Assembly (NCBI GenBank): GCA_018711035.1
Contig: DVIU01000121.1
Location: forward strand, 1-35,403
DNA from: Candidatus Scatousia excrementigallinarum
GTDB taxonomy: Bacteria; Cyanobacteriota; Vampirovibrionia; Gastranaerophilales; Gastranaerophilaceae
Direction: 5' to 3'
DNA length: 35,403 bases
Below are positions 23,752-32,148 of this stretch, in pieces; position 1 is the first letter of the stretch; every line of letters starts with the position of its first letter. The position numbers and the translations under genes are program-made. The notes beneath the pieces are model-generated. The model was not told where the DNA came from, made no database searches, and was given only the letters and a program-made list of their open reading frames with translations.

Positions 23752-24342
23752 ATGAAATTATGTTTATTTCAAGGAACATTTAATCCGATTCATAATGCGC
23801 ATATACAGGTTGCACAATTTGCGCTGAAGAATAAGGTTTGTGACAAAATTATATTCATACCTGCATACAAGCCTCCGCACAAGGATTGTGATGACAGAAT
23901 TTGTTATAACAGGCTTGAGATGACAAAGCTCGCGGCCGAATTAAACCCTGCATTTGAGGTTTCGGATATCGAATTTATACTAAAAGGTAAATCATACACT
24001 TACATAACAATTTGCGAACTTTATAAAAAATACAATATTGATGGCAAAATCAAATTCCTTATAGGAACAGACGCATTTGAAAAAATAGAAAGCTGGTATG
24101 AATCCGATAAGCTAAAAGAGCTTGTTGATTTTGTCGTATTTATCAGAGAAAATAATTTTGATGAAAAAAATTTTGATTATTTAAAATCTAAAGGTTATAA
24201 TTTTACATTTATGCCTCTTAAATTTTTAGATATTTCATCAACAAAAATAAGAGAAAAAGTAAAAAATAAAGAGAGCATAAAAGGACTTGTACCAGCAAAA
24301 GTAGAGGAATACATATACAAAAATGAATTATACAAAAGTTAA
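23752..24342 (+). CDS. nadD: Nicotinate-nucleotide adenylyltransferase
   Basis: Joins nicotinate mononucleotide to AMP, the penultimate step of NAD synthesis. The 196-aa protein has the HxGH-type nucleotidyltransferase motif in the form GTFNPIHNAHI near the start, PAYKPPHK for substrate binding, FLIGTDAFEKIESWYES in the middle and the closing DISSTKIREKV. An in-frame TTG lies two codons earlier, but the ATG at 23752 matches the family start (MKLCLFQGTFNP). No clear Shine-Dalgarno is visible. The end overlaps yqeK by 20 nt, a common pairing. Confidence 0.95.
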   Translation: MKLCLFQGTFNPIHNAHIQVAQFALKNKVCDKIIFIPAYKPPHKDCDDRICYNRLEMTKLAAELNPAFEVSDIEFILKGKSYTYITICELYKKYNIDGKIKFLIGTDAFEKIESWYESDKLKELVDFVVFIRENNFDEKNFDYLKSKGYNFTFMPLKFLDISSTKIREKVKNKESIKGLVPAKVEEYIYKNELYKS

Positions 24343-24913
24343 TGAAGAAGAAATAAAACAATGGTTAAAAGATAATCTGAATGAAGAAAGATACATCCAC
24401 TCACTGGGAACAGCAGAATGTGCAAGGGAATTAGCGGATAAATTCGATTTAGATAAGGATAAAGCATATACAGCAGGACTTTTGCACGACTGTGCAAAAT
24501 GTTTTTCAAATGAAAAACTGCTTAAAATTATACAGACTAATCTTAATGTAGAAGAAGCGGAAATGCTTAACTACAAAACCTTACATGCACCTGTAAGTGC
24601 CTACTATGCAAAAGAAAAATTCGGCGTATATGATAAAGAAATATTATCAGCAATCAGATGGCACACTCTCGGTCAGATTGATATGTCCGACTTTGAAAAA
24701 ATTATATTTCTGGCTGACAAAATCGAACCTAATACACGTGATAAAGAATATGCGGCTGTAATAAGAAGCTACCTTGAAGAAGAAAACGGCTTAAATAAGG
24801 CTCTGTTAAAATGTTACAAAGAAACAATAAAAAGTCTTGTCAAACGAGACCTTAAAATTTGCCTATTAACAATAGAAATTTACAATAAACTTGAAGATTT
24901 GGTAAATGTTTAG
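24323..24913 (+). CDS. yqeK: HD-domain diadenosine tetraphosphatase YqeK
   Basis: A 196-aa HD-superfamily hydrolase. YqeK proteins split Ap4A symmetrically to two ADP and occur next to nadD in many bacteria. Metal ligands are visible: H26 in RYIHSLGTAECA, H55 and D56 in AGLLHDCAK, the histidines of LHAPVSAYYAKE and AIRWHTLG, and the Asp in IIFLADKIEPNTR. The start lies inside nadD (20-nt overlap). In the usual order rsfS follows; here a gap with a new promoter and an unrelated 709-aa gene follow. Confidence 0.93.
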   Translation: MNYTKVNEEEIKQWLKDNLNEERYIHSLGTAECARELADKFDLDKDKAYTAGLLHDCAKCFSNEKLLKIIQTNLNVEEAEMLNYKTLHAPVSAYYAKEKFGVYDKEILSAIRWHTLGQIDMSDFEKIIFLADKIEPNTRDKEYAAVIRSYLEEENGLNKALLKCYKETIKSLVKRDLKICLLTIEIYNKLEDLVNV

Positions 24914-24920
24914 TCATGAT

Positions 24921-24950
24921 TTGACAAAATTCGGGCATGTTCATGATAAA
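24921..24950 (+). promoter_or_regulatory. Promoter of the 709-aa gene
   Basis: A perfect TTGACA (24921-24926) is followed after 18 nt by GATAAA (24945-24950, overlapping TAAAAT). It starts 7 nt after the yqeK stop, so the 709-aa gene is transcribed on its own as well as possibly by read-through. Confidence 0.7.
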
Positions 24951-24977
24951 ATTTAGACAGTAAAAGAGGAATTGTAG

Positions 24978-27107
24978 ATGAAAGTTCTGGAAATCAAGAA
25001 TAATTTAGTTAAAATATCGTATAATCGGGAAGATAACCTTTTATTGTCAGGTTTTGTCATTATTGAAGATTCCCAAACTCCTTACGTTGCACAGGTATTA
25101 AGCCTCAAGGCAGATAACGGTATTAACTATGCTATTGTAAAACTCCTATTTACTTTTGATTCAGAAGGTATAGTAAAAAATTACGACGGCACTATTCCGT
25201 CTCTTGACTCTGATGTAACCAAACTTTCATCTGATGAACTCTTAGATATTATGCCGGTTAATCATCCTGTGGAAATAGGTATGCTTGCCAGCCAGGATGT
25301 AAATCTGAAAGTTGACCGTTCTGTTTTAGAGCAGAATTTGTTAATTTGTTCTGAAAATAAAGAGAATACAAATACGGCAATAGAAAATTTTGTCTTCCAA
25401 CTCAGTACCGAAAATTATAAATCTGTAATTTTCGACATAGACGGTAAGTTTCCCGGCCAAAAACTTAAATTCGGTAAGGATTTCAAACTTCCTCTGAATT
25501 ATGACACTATCAACTTTATTTATGAACACGATCTGGATAATGTTGAACCTGCTAGCAAAGCCTTAATTCAAGACATTTTTCTTGAAGTGCAGGAATATTC
25601 AAAAACTGTTCTGGATAAATTTATACCGTTTGATACATTTATAAATGTAGTCGACCAGCAATATAAAGCTCTAGGTTTGACAGAGCTTGTCTTATTGAAA
25701 AATAAACTGTTAAAATACAGAGAAGAAAATGTTTTTGCACAAAATGCAAAAGAAATTCATACTCTCAGAAGCGCAATTCGTGCAAATCTGACAAATATTC
25801 TTGATATTTCTTCTGCAAGTGATATTTTGCAGAACGAAATTATCAAATATGTATACGACTCAATAGATGAAATGGATTTATTTGTATATTCATTTGTTTC
25901 TTTAAATAATGATAATGCTGACAAAAAATTAATCAGACATTTTTTAACGAAAAACAAAATCTATACAACTATAGCTTGCAGTCACAATTTCAAATATTTA
26001 TATGAACTTAAAGAGCGTGCAGGCAATCTTATTTTATTTGCGCCCCAGACACTTCAGCACGATTTTGCTTCATACAACACATTCCTCAATAAGTTAAATA
26101 CGGACGAATTCATTATTTACGGCAAAGCAACACAGCACGTACCGCTTATAATAGAATTAACCTCAATACTTGAGCGGGAAGATGAACAAACACAGGATGT
26201 GCCTCAAGAGCATACTAATATTCAGACTGAACCGGAAGAAGAACAGGTAACAACAGAAGAACCTGATGATTTTTCAGATGAATCCAATTCATATTCATAC
26301 GAAACATTGATTTCTGATGATACTCCGGTTCAGCAGGAACAAGAAGAATCCGAAACTGAAGATAATATTGAAGAATCACAGACACAAGAAGAAATTCAAC
26401 CGCAGGTTATAAGTGATATAATTGATAAAGAAATAGCAGAGGAGAAAGAACCAGCTCCATTACCTGAAATTATCGAAGAAGCTCCGGAAAATTATTCAGA
26501 GGATCTGCCTGATGTATTTAAAAATCCTCCGGATGAAACTCTGCTTCAAGAGGCACCTATTGAAATAGAAGAAGAAGTGCCTCCGCCTGTATCTGAAAGT
26601 TTTATTGACGGAAATATTATTGAAGAAAGCGAGGAACCGCCTGCCCCGGTCATTAATTATGACGATACCAGCCTGCCTATAATATCTGAAAACGAACTTC
26701 ATGAAAAAACAGAAGAAGCAAACATTACACCTGCTATTCAGGACAACGCGGCAGAAGTTGTTGACGAAATTATGTTTTCAAAACCAAACGTTGATATTCC
26801 TCCTATAGATGAAGAATTTGATGAAGAAGCACTTACAGAGGATGACTTAAACTTTATAGAAGACGTAAACATAGGAACTCCTGAAATTGCAGAAGAAGTT
26901 AATGTGCCTGTTTATCCGGCTGAAACACCTGTAAAAGCAGAGATTCCCGTCTTTGAACAGGGAGATAGAGTTACACACCCTAAATACGGAGAGGGTGTTG
27001 TAGAAAAAATGATTAAATATGGCAATAAAACACTCTGTTCAATAAACTTTGTAAATATAGGCAGAAGATTATTAGACCCTGCTATATCAGAAATTGAAAA
27101 AGTTTAG
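24978..27107 (+). CDS. HerA-like protein without a P-loop, acidic linker and Tudor-like tail
   Basis: A 709-aa protein in three parts. Residues 1-400 follow the order of HerA/VirB4-type ATPases: a small beta-barrel (YVAQVLSLKADNGINYAIVK), a strand where the P-loop should be (QNLLICSENKENTNTAIENF, 119-138, with no GKS/T), VIFDIDGKFPG (150-160) where HerA has VIFDPHGEY, and LFAPQTLQHDFASYNTFLNK near the end. The fold seems kept but ATP binding lost. Residues about 405-650 are a Glu/Pro-rich disordered linker. The last 55 residues (FEQGDRVTHPKYGEGVVEKM) resemble the Tudor-like tail of UvrD/PcrA helicases, which contacts RNA polymerase. Family assignment is by pattern, with moderate confidence. 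It has its own promoter. Confidence 0.7.
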   Translation: MKVLEIKNNLVKISYNREDNLLLSGFVIIEDSQTPYVAQVLSLKADNGINYAIVKLLFTFDSEGIVKNYDGTIPSLDSDVTKLSSDELLDIMPVNHPVEIGMLASQDVNLKVDRSVLEQNLLICSENKENTNTAIENFVFQLSTENYKSVIFDIDGKFPGQKLKFGKDFKLPLNYDTINFIYEHDLDNVEPASKALIQDIFLEVQEYSKTVLDKFIPFDTFINVVDQQYKALGLTELVLLKNKLLKYREENVFAQNAKEIHTLRSAIRANLTNILDISSASDILQNEIIKYVYDSIDEMDLFVYSFVSLNNDNADKKLIRHFLTKNKIYTTIACSHNFKYLYELKERAGNLILFAPQTLQHDFASYNTFLNKLNTDEFIIYGKATQHVPLIIELTSILEREDEQTQDVPQEHTNIQTEPEEEQVTTEEPDDFSDESNSYSYETLISDDTPVQQEQEESETEDNIEESQTQEEIQPQVISDIIDKEIAEEKEPAPLPEIIEEAPENYSEDLPDVFKNPPDETLLQEAPIEIEEEVPPPVSESFIDGNIIEESEEPPAPVINYDDTSLPIISENELHEKTEEANITPAIQDNAAEVVDEIMFSKPNVDIPPIDEEFDEEALTEDDLNFIEDVNIGTPEIAEEVNVPVYPAETPVKAEIPVFEQGDRVTHPKYGEGVVEKMIKYGNKTLCSINFVNIGRRLLDPAISEIEKV

Positions 27108-27108
27108 T

Positions 27109-27459
27109 CTATTTTCTTAAATTTGAAGCACCTTTCAAATAAACAAATTGAGGAACAAAAGTTTCCTTACAGTTTAAAACGATAAGAACACGAAGACATT
27201 TTTTTATAGAATCCGGGACATTTAATTCGTGAAAGCACATCATTGCAACATTTTGAAAGCCTAAATCAGTTCTGGCAAACTTTGCAGGAAATGCTGCATT
27301 TAAGTCATCAGTCATGGTGAAAATAACATGAGAAATATCACCAATCTCAATATTATTAAGATTAATCATCTTAGATAAAAGTTCAATCGTAGCCTCTTTT
27401 ATAGCTTCGGGAGAATTTTCATCAACAGTTATAGCACCTCTTATACCTTTAGTAGTCAT
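27109..27459 (-). CDS. aroH: Chorismate mutase, AroH type
   Basis: Converts chorismate to prephenate for Phe/Tyr synthesis. The 116-aa protein has the monofunctional AroH (trimeric) pattern: KGIRGAITVDENSPEAI at the N-terminus with the active-site Arg, IVFTMTDDLNAAFPAKFAR-like segment in the middle (seen as VIFTMTDDLNAAFPAKFART), and CLRVLIVLNC near the end with the second Arg. The ATG directly follows the fmt stop (TAAATG), so it is the third gene of the def-fmt unit. Aromatic synthesis in that unit is unusual and may simply reflect convenient co-expression. It converges on the 709-aa gene with one base between stops. Confidence 0.9.
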   Translation of the reverse strand: MTTKGIRGAITVDENSPEAIKEATIELLSKMINLNNIEIGDISHVIFTMTDDLNAAFPAKFARTDLGFQNVAMMCFHELNVPDSIKKCLRVLIVLNCKETFVPQFVYLKGASNLRK

Positions 27460-28377
27460 TTAAACCTGCTTTTTTAAACCGTTATACCAGTCACGTGCGT
27501 TCATTTCGCCTTTCCCTTCAGGTTTAATTCTTTCTAAAAGCAGGCAATCTTTACCGCAAGCAACTTTAACCCCTTCTTTTGTAATTTCTACAAATTCACC
27601 TGGCTTTCCATTTCCGTCAACAACTTTTGTTTGAAGAACCTTAATTAGCTTACCGTTATACATAAAATGAGCGGACGGGAATTTATAAATTCCACGTACA
27701 AGATTATGTATTTCTCGCGCAGATTTTAACCAATCGATTGCGGTTTCTTCTTTAGTGAGTTTATTAGCCATACAAACACCGTCTTCACATTGAGGAATTG
27801 GCTTTATAGAACCTTCAACAAGGCCACGCAAAGTTTTTTCAAGTAATTCTGGAGAAAGTACACTAATTTTCTCAAATAATTCCTCACAATTCATTGTCTC
27901 CGGAATCGGAATAACCTGTTTAAGGCAAACATCACCGCAATCCAGACCGAGTTCCGTAATCATTGTACAAATACCGGTTTCTTTATCTCCATTAATAATC
28001 GCACGCTGAATAGGATTAGCTCCCCTGTATTTAGGAAGAAGCGAGGCATGGAGGTTAATCGTTTCATATTTAGGAATATCCAGCACTTCCTGCGAGAGAA
28101 TTTGTCCGAATGCAAATGTTACAAAGAAATCCGGATTTAATGCTTTAAGAGCTTTCTGAATTTCCGGGTCTTTTCTTATAGATTTAGGCTGGAAAACAGG
28201 GATATCATGTTTCAGCGCAAATTGCTTAATCACTGACATCGTTAATTTATGACCTCGTCCGGCCGGCTTATCAGGTTGTGTGACAACGCCGGCAACTTCA
28301 ATTTTATCTGAATTATAAAGATATTCCAGAGAGTTTAAAGCTATTGCCGGAGTACCAAAAAATATAACTCTAATCAT
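27460..28377 (-). CDS. fmt: Methionyl-tRNA formyltransferase
   Basis: Formylates initiator Met-tRNA from 10-formyl-tetrahydrofolate. The 305-aa length is normal. The catalytic triad falls at N108, H110 (INLHASLLPKYRGANPIQ) and D146 (LGLDCGDV), the same numbers as in the E. coli enzyme. The N-terminal MIRVIFFGTPAIALNSLEYL and the specificity loop QPDKPAGRGHKL are present, and the C-terminal OB-like domain ends near ERIKPEGKGEMNARDW. It starts 8 nt inside the end of def and is immediately followed by aroH. Confidence 0.97.
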   Translation of the reverse strand: MIRVIFFGTPAIALNSLEYLYNSDKIEVAGVVTQPDKPAGRGHKLTMSVIKQFALKHDIPVFQPKSIRKDPEIQKALKALNPDFFVTFAFGQILSQEVLDIPKYETINLHASLLPKYRGANPIQRAIINGDKETGICTMITELGLDCGDVCLKQVIPIPETMNCEELFEKISVLSPELLEKTLRGLVEGSIKPIPQCEDGVCMANKLTKEETAIDWLKSAREIHNLVRGIYKFPSAHFMYNGKLIKVLQTKVVDGNGKPGEFVEITKEGVKVACGKDCLLLERIKPEGKGEMNARDWYNGLKKQV

Positions 28378-28933
28378 TATTTAATTCTGCCTCTAAATCC
28401 GGTTCTGATAACAATTTATTTTCGTCAACAGGCGGCAGGTTATGCTTTTTAAGAATTTCATCTGCCTCAAATCTGTTAACACAATGGTCAATAAATAAAA
28501 TTCCTTCCAGATGGTCGTATTCATGCTGGATTGCACGTGCAAGAAGACAGCCGTCTCTGGCTTCCAGAATAAAGGTTCTGCCATTAATATCCTGAGCTTT
28601 TACAGTAACATTTTTGTATCTTCTTACAGGTGTATAAGCTTCTGGAAAACTCAAGCAGCCCTCATCTTCAATAATTGCACCTGACCTTTTGATAATTTTA
28701 GGGTTAATAAAAACCATAGGTTTCATAGGATTATCTTTTGTCGAAGCATCAATAACATACACTCTCAGATTAACGCCTATTTGCGGTGCTGCAAGCCCTA
28801 CACCATTATATGTATACATAGTATCAAATAAATCCTGCACTAAATCTGCAATTTTTCTGGATACTTTATGAACTTCTTTTGAAGTTTCGCGTAATGACGG
28901 TTCTCCGTATTTTAAAATTTTCTTTACTGCCAT
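28370..28933 (-). CDS. def: Peptide deformylase
   Basis: Removes the formyl group from the N-terminus of new proteins at the ribosome exit. Counted from the chosen start it has 187 aa. The three motifs are intact: GVGLAAPQIG (44-53), EGCLSFP with metal ligand C93, and HEYDHLEG with ligands H137 and H141 and catalytic E138. The frame continues 9 codons upstream, but the ATG at 28933 has a GAGGT site and gives the usual MAVKKILKYGEP start. It overlaps fmt by 8 nt, the classic def-fmt arrangement. Confidence 0.97.
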   Translation of the reverse strand: MAVKKILKYGEPSLRETSKEVHKVSRKIADLVQDLFDTMYTYNGVGLAAPQIGVNLRVYVIDASTKDNPMKPMVFINPKIIKRSGAIIEDEGCLSFPEAYTPVRRYKNVTVKAQDINGRTFILEARDGCLLARAIQHEYDHLEGILFIDHCVNRFEADEILKKHNLPPVDENKLLSEPDLEAELNND

Positions 28934-28951
28934 TCTTACCTCACTACAAAA

Positions 28952-28980
28952 ATTATACAATAAACTACTTTAATCGTAAA
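28952..28980 (-). promoter_or_regulatory. Promoter of def-fmt-aroH
   Basis: On the minus strand TTTACG (28975-28980), a 17-nt spacer and a perfect TATAAT (28952-28957), about 20 nt before the def ATG. Confidence 0.65.
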
Positions 28981-29003
28981 GTTTTTGTAATATTCAGCGT
29001 ATA

Positions 29004-29672
29004 TTAAATAACACCTAAAAATTTATGAACCTGAGGAATCATACGAACTTTTCGATATTTTTTATAAAAGCATTCAAAAATTTCATCTCTCTTTGAATCT
29101 GACACTGCAAAGTTATTACCTTTCATCTCAGGTTGAAGGATTATCTCACACCCTGCCGTACCGGCTATTTGAACAGCAGAATTAATTTCATCTTCTGTAA
29201 TATTGTCATTAAAAACAATTTTCGCAAAGATTTCTTTTGATGAACCGATTTCAAAAAACCTTTTATAATCGTCAATATTCATTTTCATACCTGTAGAACT
29301 TTCCAGTTTAATATCAGCAGAAATAACATCAACGTATTCAATAACTCTTGTAAGATTATCAGGCAATGTTCCGTTAGTTTCAAGATAAATGCGGTGCCCC
29401 GCAGCCTTGAGAAGCGGCAAAAATGCTTCTAGAAATTCAACGGAAAAAAGCGGTTCTCCACCGGTGAGCGAAACTGTAAAAATATCATTCATCTTTGAGA
29501 TTTCATTCATTAATTCAGAAGGTGAATACTCTTTTGACTTAACTATCTCAAAATCAGTATCGCAATAATTACAATGCAGATTACATCCGCAAAATCTTAT
29601 AAAAAGCTGTCTGGTGCCTACATAAGGCCCCTCCCCCTGAATTGAAACAAATATTTCTCTAATTTTAGCCAT
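29004..29672 (-). CDS. queE: 7-carboxy-7-deazaguanine synthase
   Basis: A radical-SAM enzyme of queuosine/7-deazaguanine synthesis that contracts carboxytetrahydropterin to CDG. At 222 aa it has the family start REIFVSIQGEGPYVGTRQLF and the cluster motif GCNLHCNYCDTD with C30, C34 and C37 in the CX3CX2C spacing usual for this subgroup; C28 is an extra cysteine. SLTGGEPLF binds SAM. No queC, queD or queF is visible in the window. The ATG lies inside the end of the dnaJ-like gene (8-nt overlap), so they are co-transcribed. Confidence 0.93.
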   Translation of the reverse strand: MAKIREIFVSIQGEGPYVGTRQLFIRFCGCNLHCNYCDTDFEIVKSKEYSPSELMNEISKMNDIFTVSLTGGEPLFSVEFLEAFLPLLKAAGHRIYLETNGTLPDNLTRVIEYVDVISADIKLESSTGMKMNIDDYKRFFEIGSSKEIFAKIVFNDNITEDEINSAVQIAGTAGCEIILQPEMKGNNFAVSDSKRDEIFECFYKKYRKVRMIPQVHKFLGVI

Positions 29673-30708
29673 GGAATAAATTTTCTCTGATATTACCGTG
29701 TGATAACTTTTTCAGCTTCTCATAAAGTCTTATCTCATCGTCAGATAAACTTTTAGGAATTTGAATTTCTACAGTAATAATCATATCACCAAATTTTCCA
29801 TTTGTCTTTATTCCCTCTCCTGCAAGTCTGAATTTTTGTCCGGAAAGAGTATTTTTTGGCAATGTGAGTACAACATTTCCATCAAACACAGGTACCGAAA
29901 TCTTCCCGCCAAGGACAGCCTCAAACGGCGTTACAGGAAGTTTGTATATCACATTGTTTCCTTCAATTTTAATATTAGAATTAGGTTCTATTTTAACAGT
30001 AAGATATAAATTACCGTTAGAACCGCCGTAAAAGCCCGGATTGCCTTCCCCGTGAATACGTAATTTAGTACCGTTTTTGACATTCGGCGGAATTTTTACA
30101 GTAATTTTTTTGTGCTGAGAAAATTCTCCGCTTCCATTACAAACACTGCATTTTGCCCCGTTTATAAAGCGTCTTCCTTCACAATTAGGACAAAGTTCTT
30201 TGTGAATAACATTTATCACTCTTGAAGTCCCGCGTACTGAATCCTCAAGAGATATTGTAACCTCCGAAAAAATATCATCCCCGCTTTTAGGATATTTTTT
30301 ACTCTTTTTTTCTTTGGCAATCCCGTCAAGAATATCATTAAGTGCACTTTTCAAGTTTGTTTTCTGAAAAGCTTCTTTGCTTTCTTCAAATGAAGGCCGC
30401 GTGGTATTTGCCTCTTTACGTTCTGCGGACTTTTTGTATTCGTTTTTCGCGCCTTCTGATTTAACTTTTTGTTTAGGAGTTTTATAAAAACCGTTTAGCA
30501 TATCGTATTGCTTGCGTTTCTTTTCATCTGACAAGACTTCATATGCTTCAAGAACATCTTTAAACTTTTGCGCGCTTTCAGGGGCTTTATTAACATCAGG
30601 ATGGTATTTTCTCGCTAATTTCCTGTACGAAAGTTTTACATCCTGAGCATCACTGTCAGGTGTAACCCCTAGAATCTCATAGTAATTTTTTCGAACTCCA
30701 ATGACCAT
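29665..30708 (-). CDS. DnaJ-like co-chaperone with half a zinc domain
   Basis: A 347-aa Hsp40 protein that activates an Hsp70 (DnaK) ATPase. The J-domain is complete (residues about 8-70, HPD at 36-38). A Lys/Glu-rich linker replaces the usual Gly/Phe region. Only two CxxC pairs are present (C173/C176 and C187/C190), making one zinc site instead of the two in DnaJ. The two substrate-binding beta domains follow (VTISLEDSVRGTSRVINVIH, IHGEGNPGFYGGSNGNLYLT, RLAGEGIKTNGKFGDMIITV). The protein is thus between DnaJ and CbpA types. It lies 45 nt downstream of the PurD-like gene and overlaps queE by 8 nt. Confidence 0.9.
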   Translation of the reverse strand: MVIGVRKNYYEILGVTPDSDAQDVKLSYRKLARKYHPDVNKAPESAQKFKDVLEAYEVLSDEKKRKQYDMLNGFYKTPKQKVKSEGAKNEYKKSAERKEANTTRPSFEESKEAFQKTNLKSALNDILDGIAKEKKSKKYPKSGDDIFSEVTISLEDSVRGTSRVINVIHKELCPNCEGRRFINGAKCSVCNGSGEFSQHKKITVKIPPNVKNGTKLRIHGEGNPGFYGGSNGNLYLTVKIEPNSNIKIEGNNVIYKLPVTPFEAVLGGKISVPVFDGNVVLTLPKNTLSGQKFRLAGEGIKTNGKFGDMIITVEIQIPKSLSDDEIRLYEKLKKLSHGNIRENLFHG

Positions 30709-30753
30709 ACTTCTTTATTAATGATATTTATAAAAAAATCAACTGATAACTGA

Positions 30754-31995
30754 TTAGTTACAAATATCAGTACGGTACTTTTTATTTTTAAAATCAATAA
30801 CATCTACATTTTCGTATAAATTTTTTCTTGCTCCGGAAAGTGTTGAGGAACTTTGAGTTACAACAAGTGTTCTGCCTTTGTTTGTTTCATATTCAAGATA
30901 TTCATTTTTTGCAGTTGAAAAATGATTTACAAAAGTATTATCATCAACTTTATCGAGACCGCTTATCAAAAGCCCGTCGTGTCTGGCAGAAAGAACCACC
31001 GAAACCGAAGAAAGATTTGAGTTTTTTATGGAGAAATAATCATCCGCAAAAGAACCTATTGCACATGCTTCAAATAAATCAAGAAGGTTTTCACCAATTG
31101 AATTTAATACCCCCGCGGCGTCATAGTCTTTCAAAAACGGCGTAAATCCTGTTGTCAAATAGTTATTCTCATCAGTAAGCACACATTCAACGCCTAATAT
31201 ACCGAGGTAAGGAGTTCCTCTGTGCTCAAGAGATTTCAAAATATTGAAAACAACATTATTCATAATTGAAGAAATAACATTTTCAGAGACTTTATAATCC
31301 GGCACAAACGAGCCAACACCTGTAGTATAAAGCCCGCCGTTACCGTTCTCCATAAATCTGTAATCTGCACTGACAGCAAGAGGTAATGCCTGATAACCAT
31401 CAGTTACAACATAAAGTGTGAATTCGTGCCCGTTTATAAAATCTTCCAGAACAACTTTCTTTTCATCACTGAGAAACAAATCATCCAAACATTGTCTTGC
31501 CATGGAAACCGTTGAGCAAACAGCCTTAACCGAGGTGTCCGAATCTTCATCCGAACCGATTAAAATAGGATAAGAAGCATTTTTTACATAATCAGCGGCA
31601 AGCTGCGGTTTTTCAAAGATGCCAAATTTAGGAGTGGGTATTCTCTGTTTATACATAAATTTCTTTGCAACAGAACGACTTATTGCAAAATTCGCCGCGC
31701 CCGCTGCCGGTGCAAATATTAACTGCGAATTAGCCTGAAATAAATCAGAAATATCTGATTTTATTGACTTTTTAGAACATGCAACCGTCAAATCAATACC
31801 GTTTTCAAGTACAAACTCAAGCAATTTTTGTGAATCATCTTCGCGAATATCAACACATTCACAAATTTCACTCATAGCAGTATTGCCAGGTGCTGCGTAA
31901 ATCTTTTCTACATTTTCATACTCATTCAGCTTTTGCAAAAGTGCATGTTCTTTTGCTGAATGCCCTACAATTAGTATCTTTTTCTTTTTATCCAT
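30754..31995 (-). CDS. PurD-like ATP-grasp protein with altered active site
   Basis: A 413-aa protein that aligns along its length with glycinamide ribonucleotide synthetase: ILIVGHSAKEHALLQKL for GxGGREHAL, FAISRSVAKKFMYKQRIPTP for the ATP-grasp entry, VLEDFINGHEFTLYVVTDGY for the second lobe, and GTPYLGILGVECVLT for YRGVLYAGLM. Several catalytic parts are changed. The ATP-binding lysine region PIVVKADGLAAGKG reads PILIGSDEDSDTS, NTGGMG reads YTTGVG, and the metal-binding ExNxRFGDPE reads TTGFTPFLKDYDA. So it may not make GAR. It is either a very divergent purD or a relative with another role. No other purine synthesis gene is adjacent; a dnaJ-like gene and queE follow on the same strand. 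Confidence 0.75.
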   Translation of the reverse strand: MDKKKKILIVGHSAKEHALLQKLNEYENVEKIYAAPGNTAMSEICECVDIREDDSQKLLEFVLENGIDLTVACSKKSIKSDISDLFQANSQLIFAPAAGAANFAISRSVAKKFMYKQRIPTPKFGIFEKPQLAADYVKNASYPILIGSDEDSDTSVKAVCSTVSMARQCLDDLFLSDEKKVVLEDFINGHEFTLYVVTDGYQALPLAVSADYRFMENGNGGLYTTGVGSFVPDYKVSENVISSIMNNVVFNILKSLEHRGTPYLGILGVECVLTDENNYLTTGFTPFLKDYDAAGVLNSIGENLLDLFEACAIGSFADDYFSIKNSNLSSVSVVLSARHDGLLISGLDKVDDNTFVNHFSTAKNEYLEYETNKGRTLVVTQSSSTLSGARKNLYENVDVIDFKNKKYRTDICN

Positions 31996-32057
31996 ATGTA
32001 TATAATACCATAAAAATTCAGCCGGTAATCACTCAAACTAATTTAAAAAGAGGATGT

Positions 32058-32087
32058 TTGTAAAGATAATTTAAGGTTAAATATAAT
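32058..32087 (+). promoter_or_regulatory. Promoter of the 79-aa gene and possibly the glycan genes
   Basis: TTGTAA (32058-32063), an 18-nt spacer and a perfect TATAAT (32082-32087), about 60 nt before the ATG. It lies in the divergent region with the PurD-like gene. Confidence 0.65.
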
Positions 32088-32148
32088 AAAATAATGACAA
32101 AATTATAATTATCGTTAAATGAATAATTGTAGTAAGTGAGGTATTGTA

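Noticed and set aside
30720-30760. The AACTGAT-rich stretch between the PurD-like and dnaJ-like genes as a terminator
   Set aside because: The best stem is only about 5 bp with a long AT loop. The T-run alone is not enough to call it.
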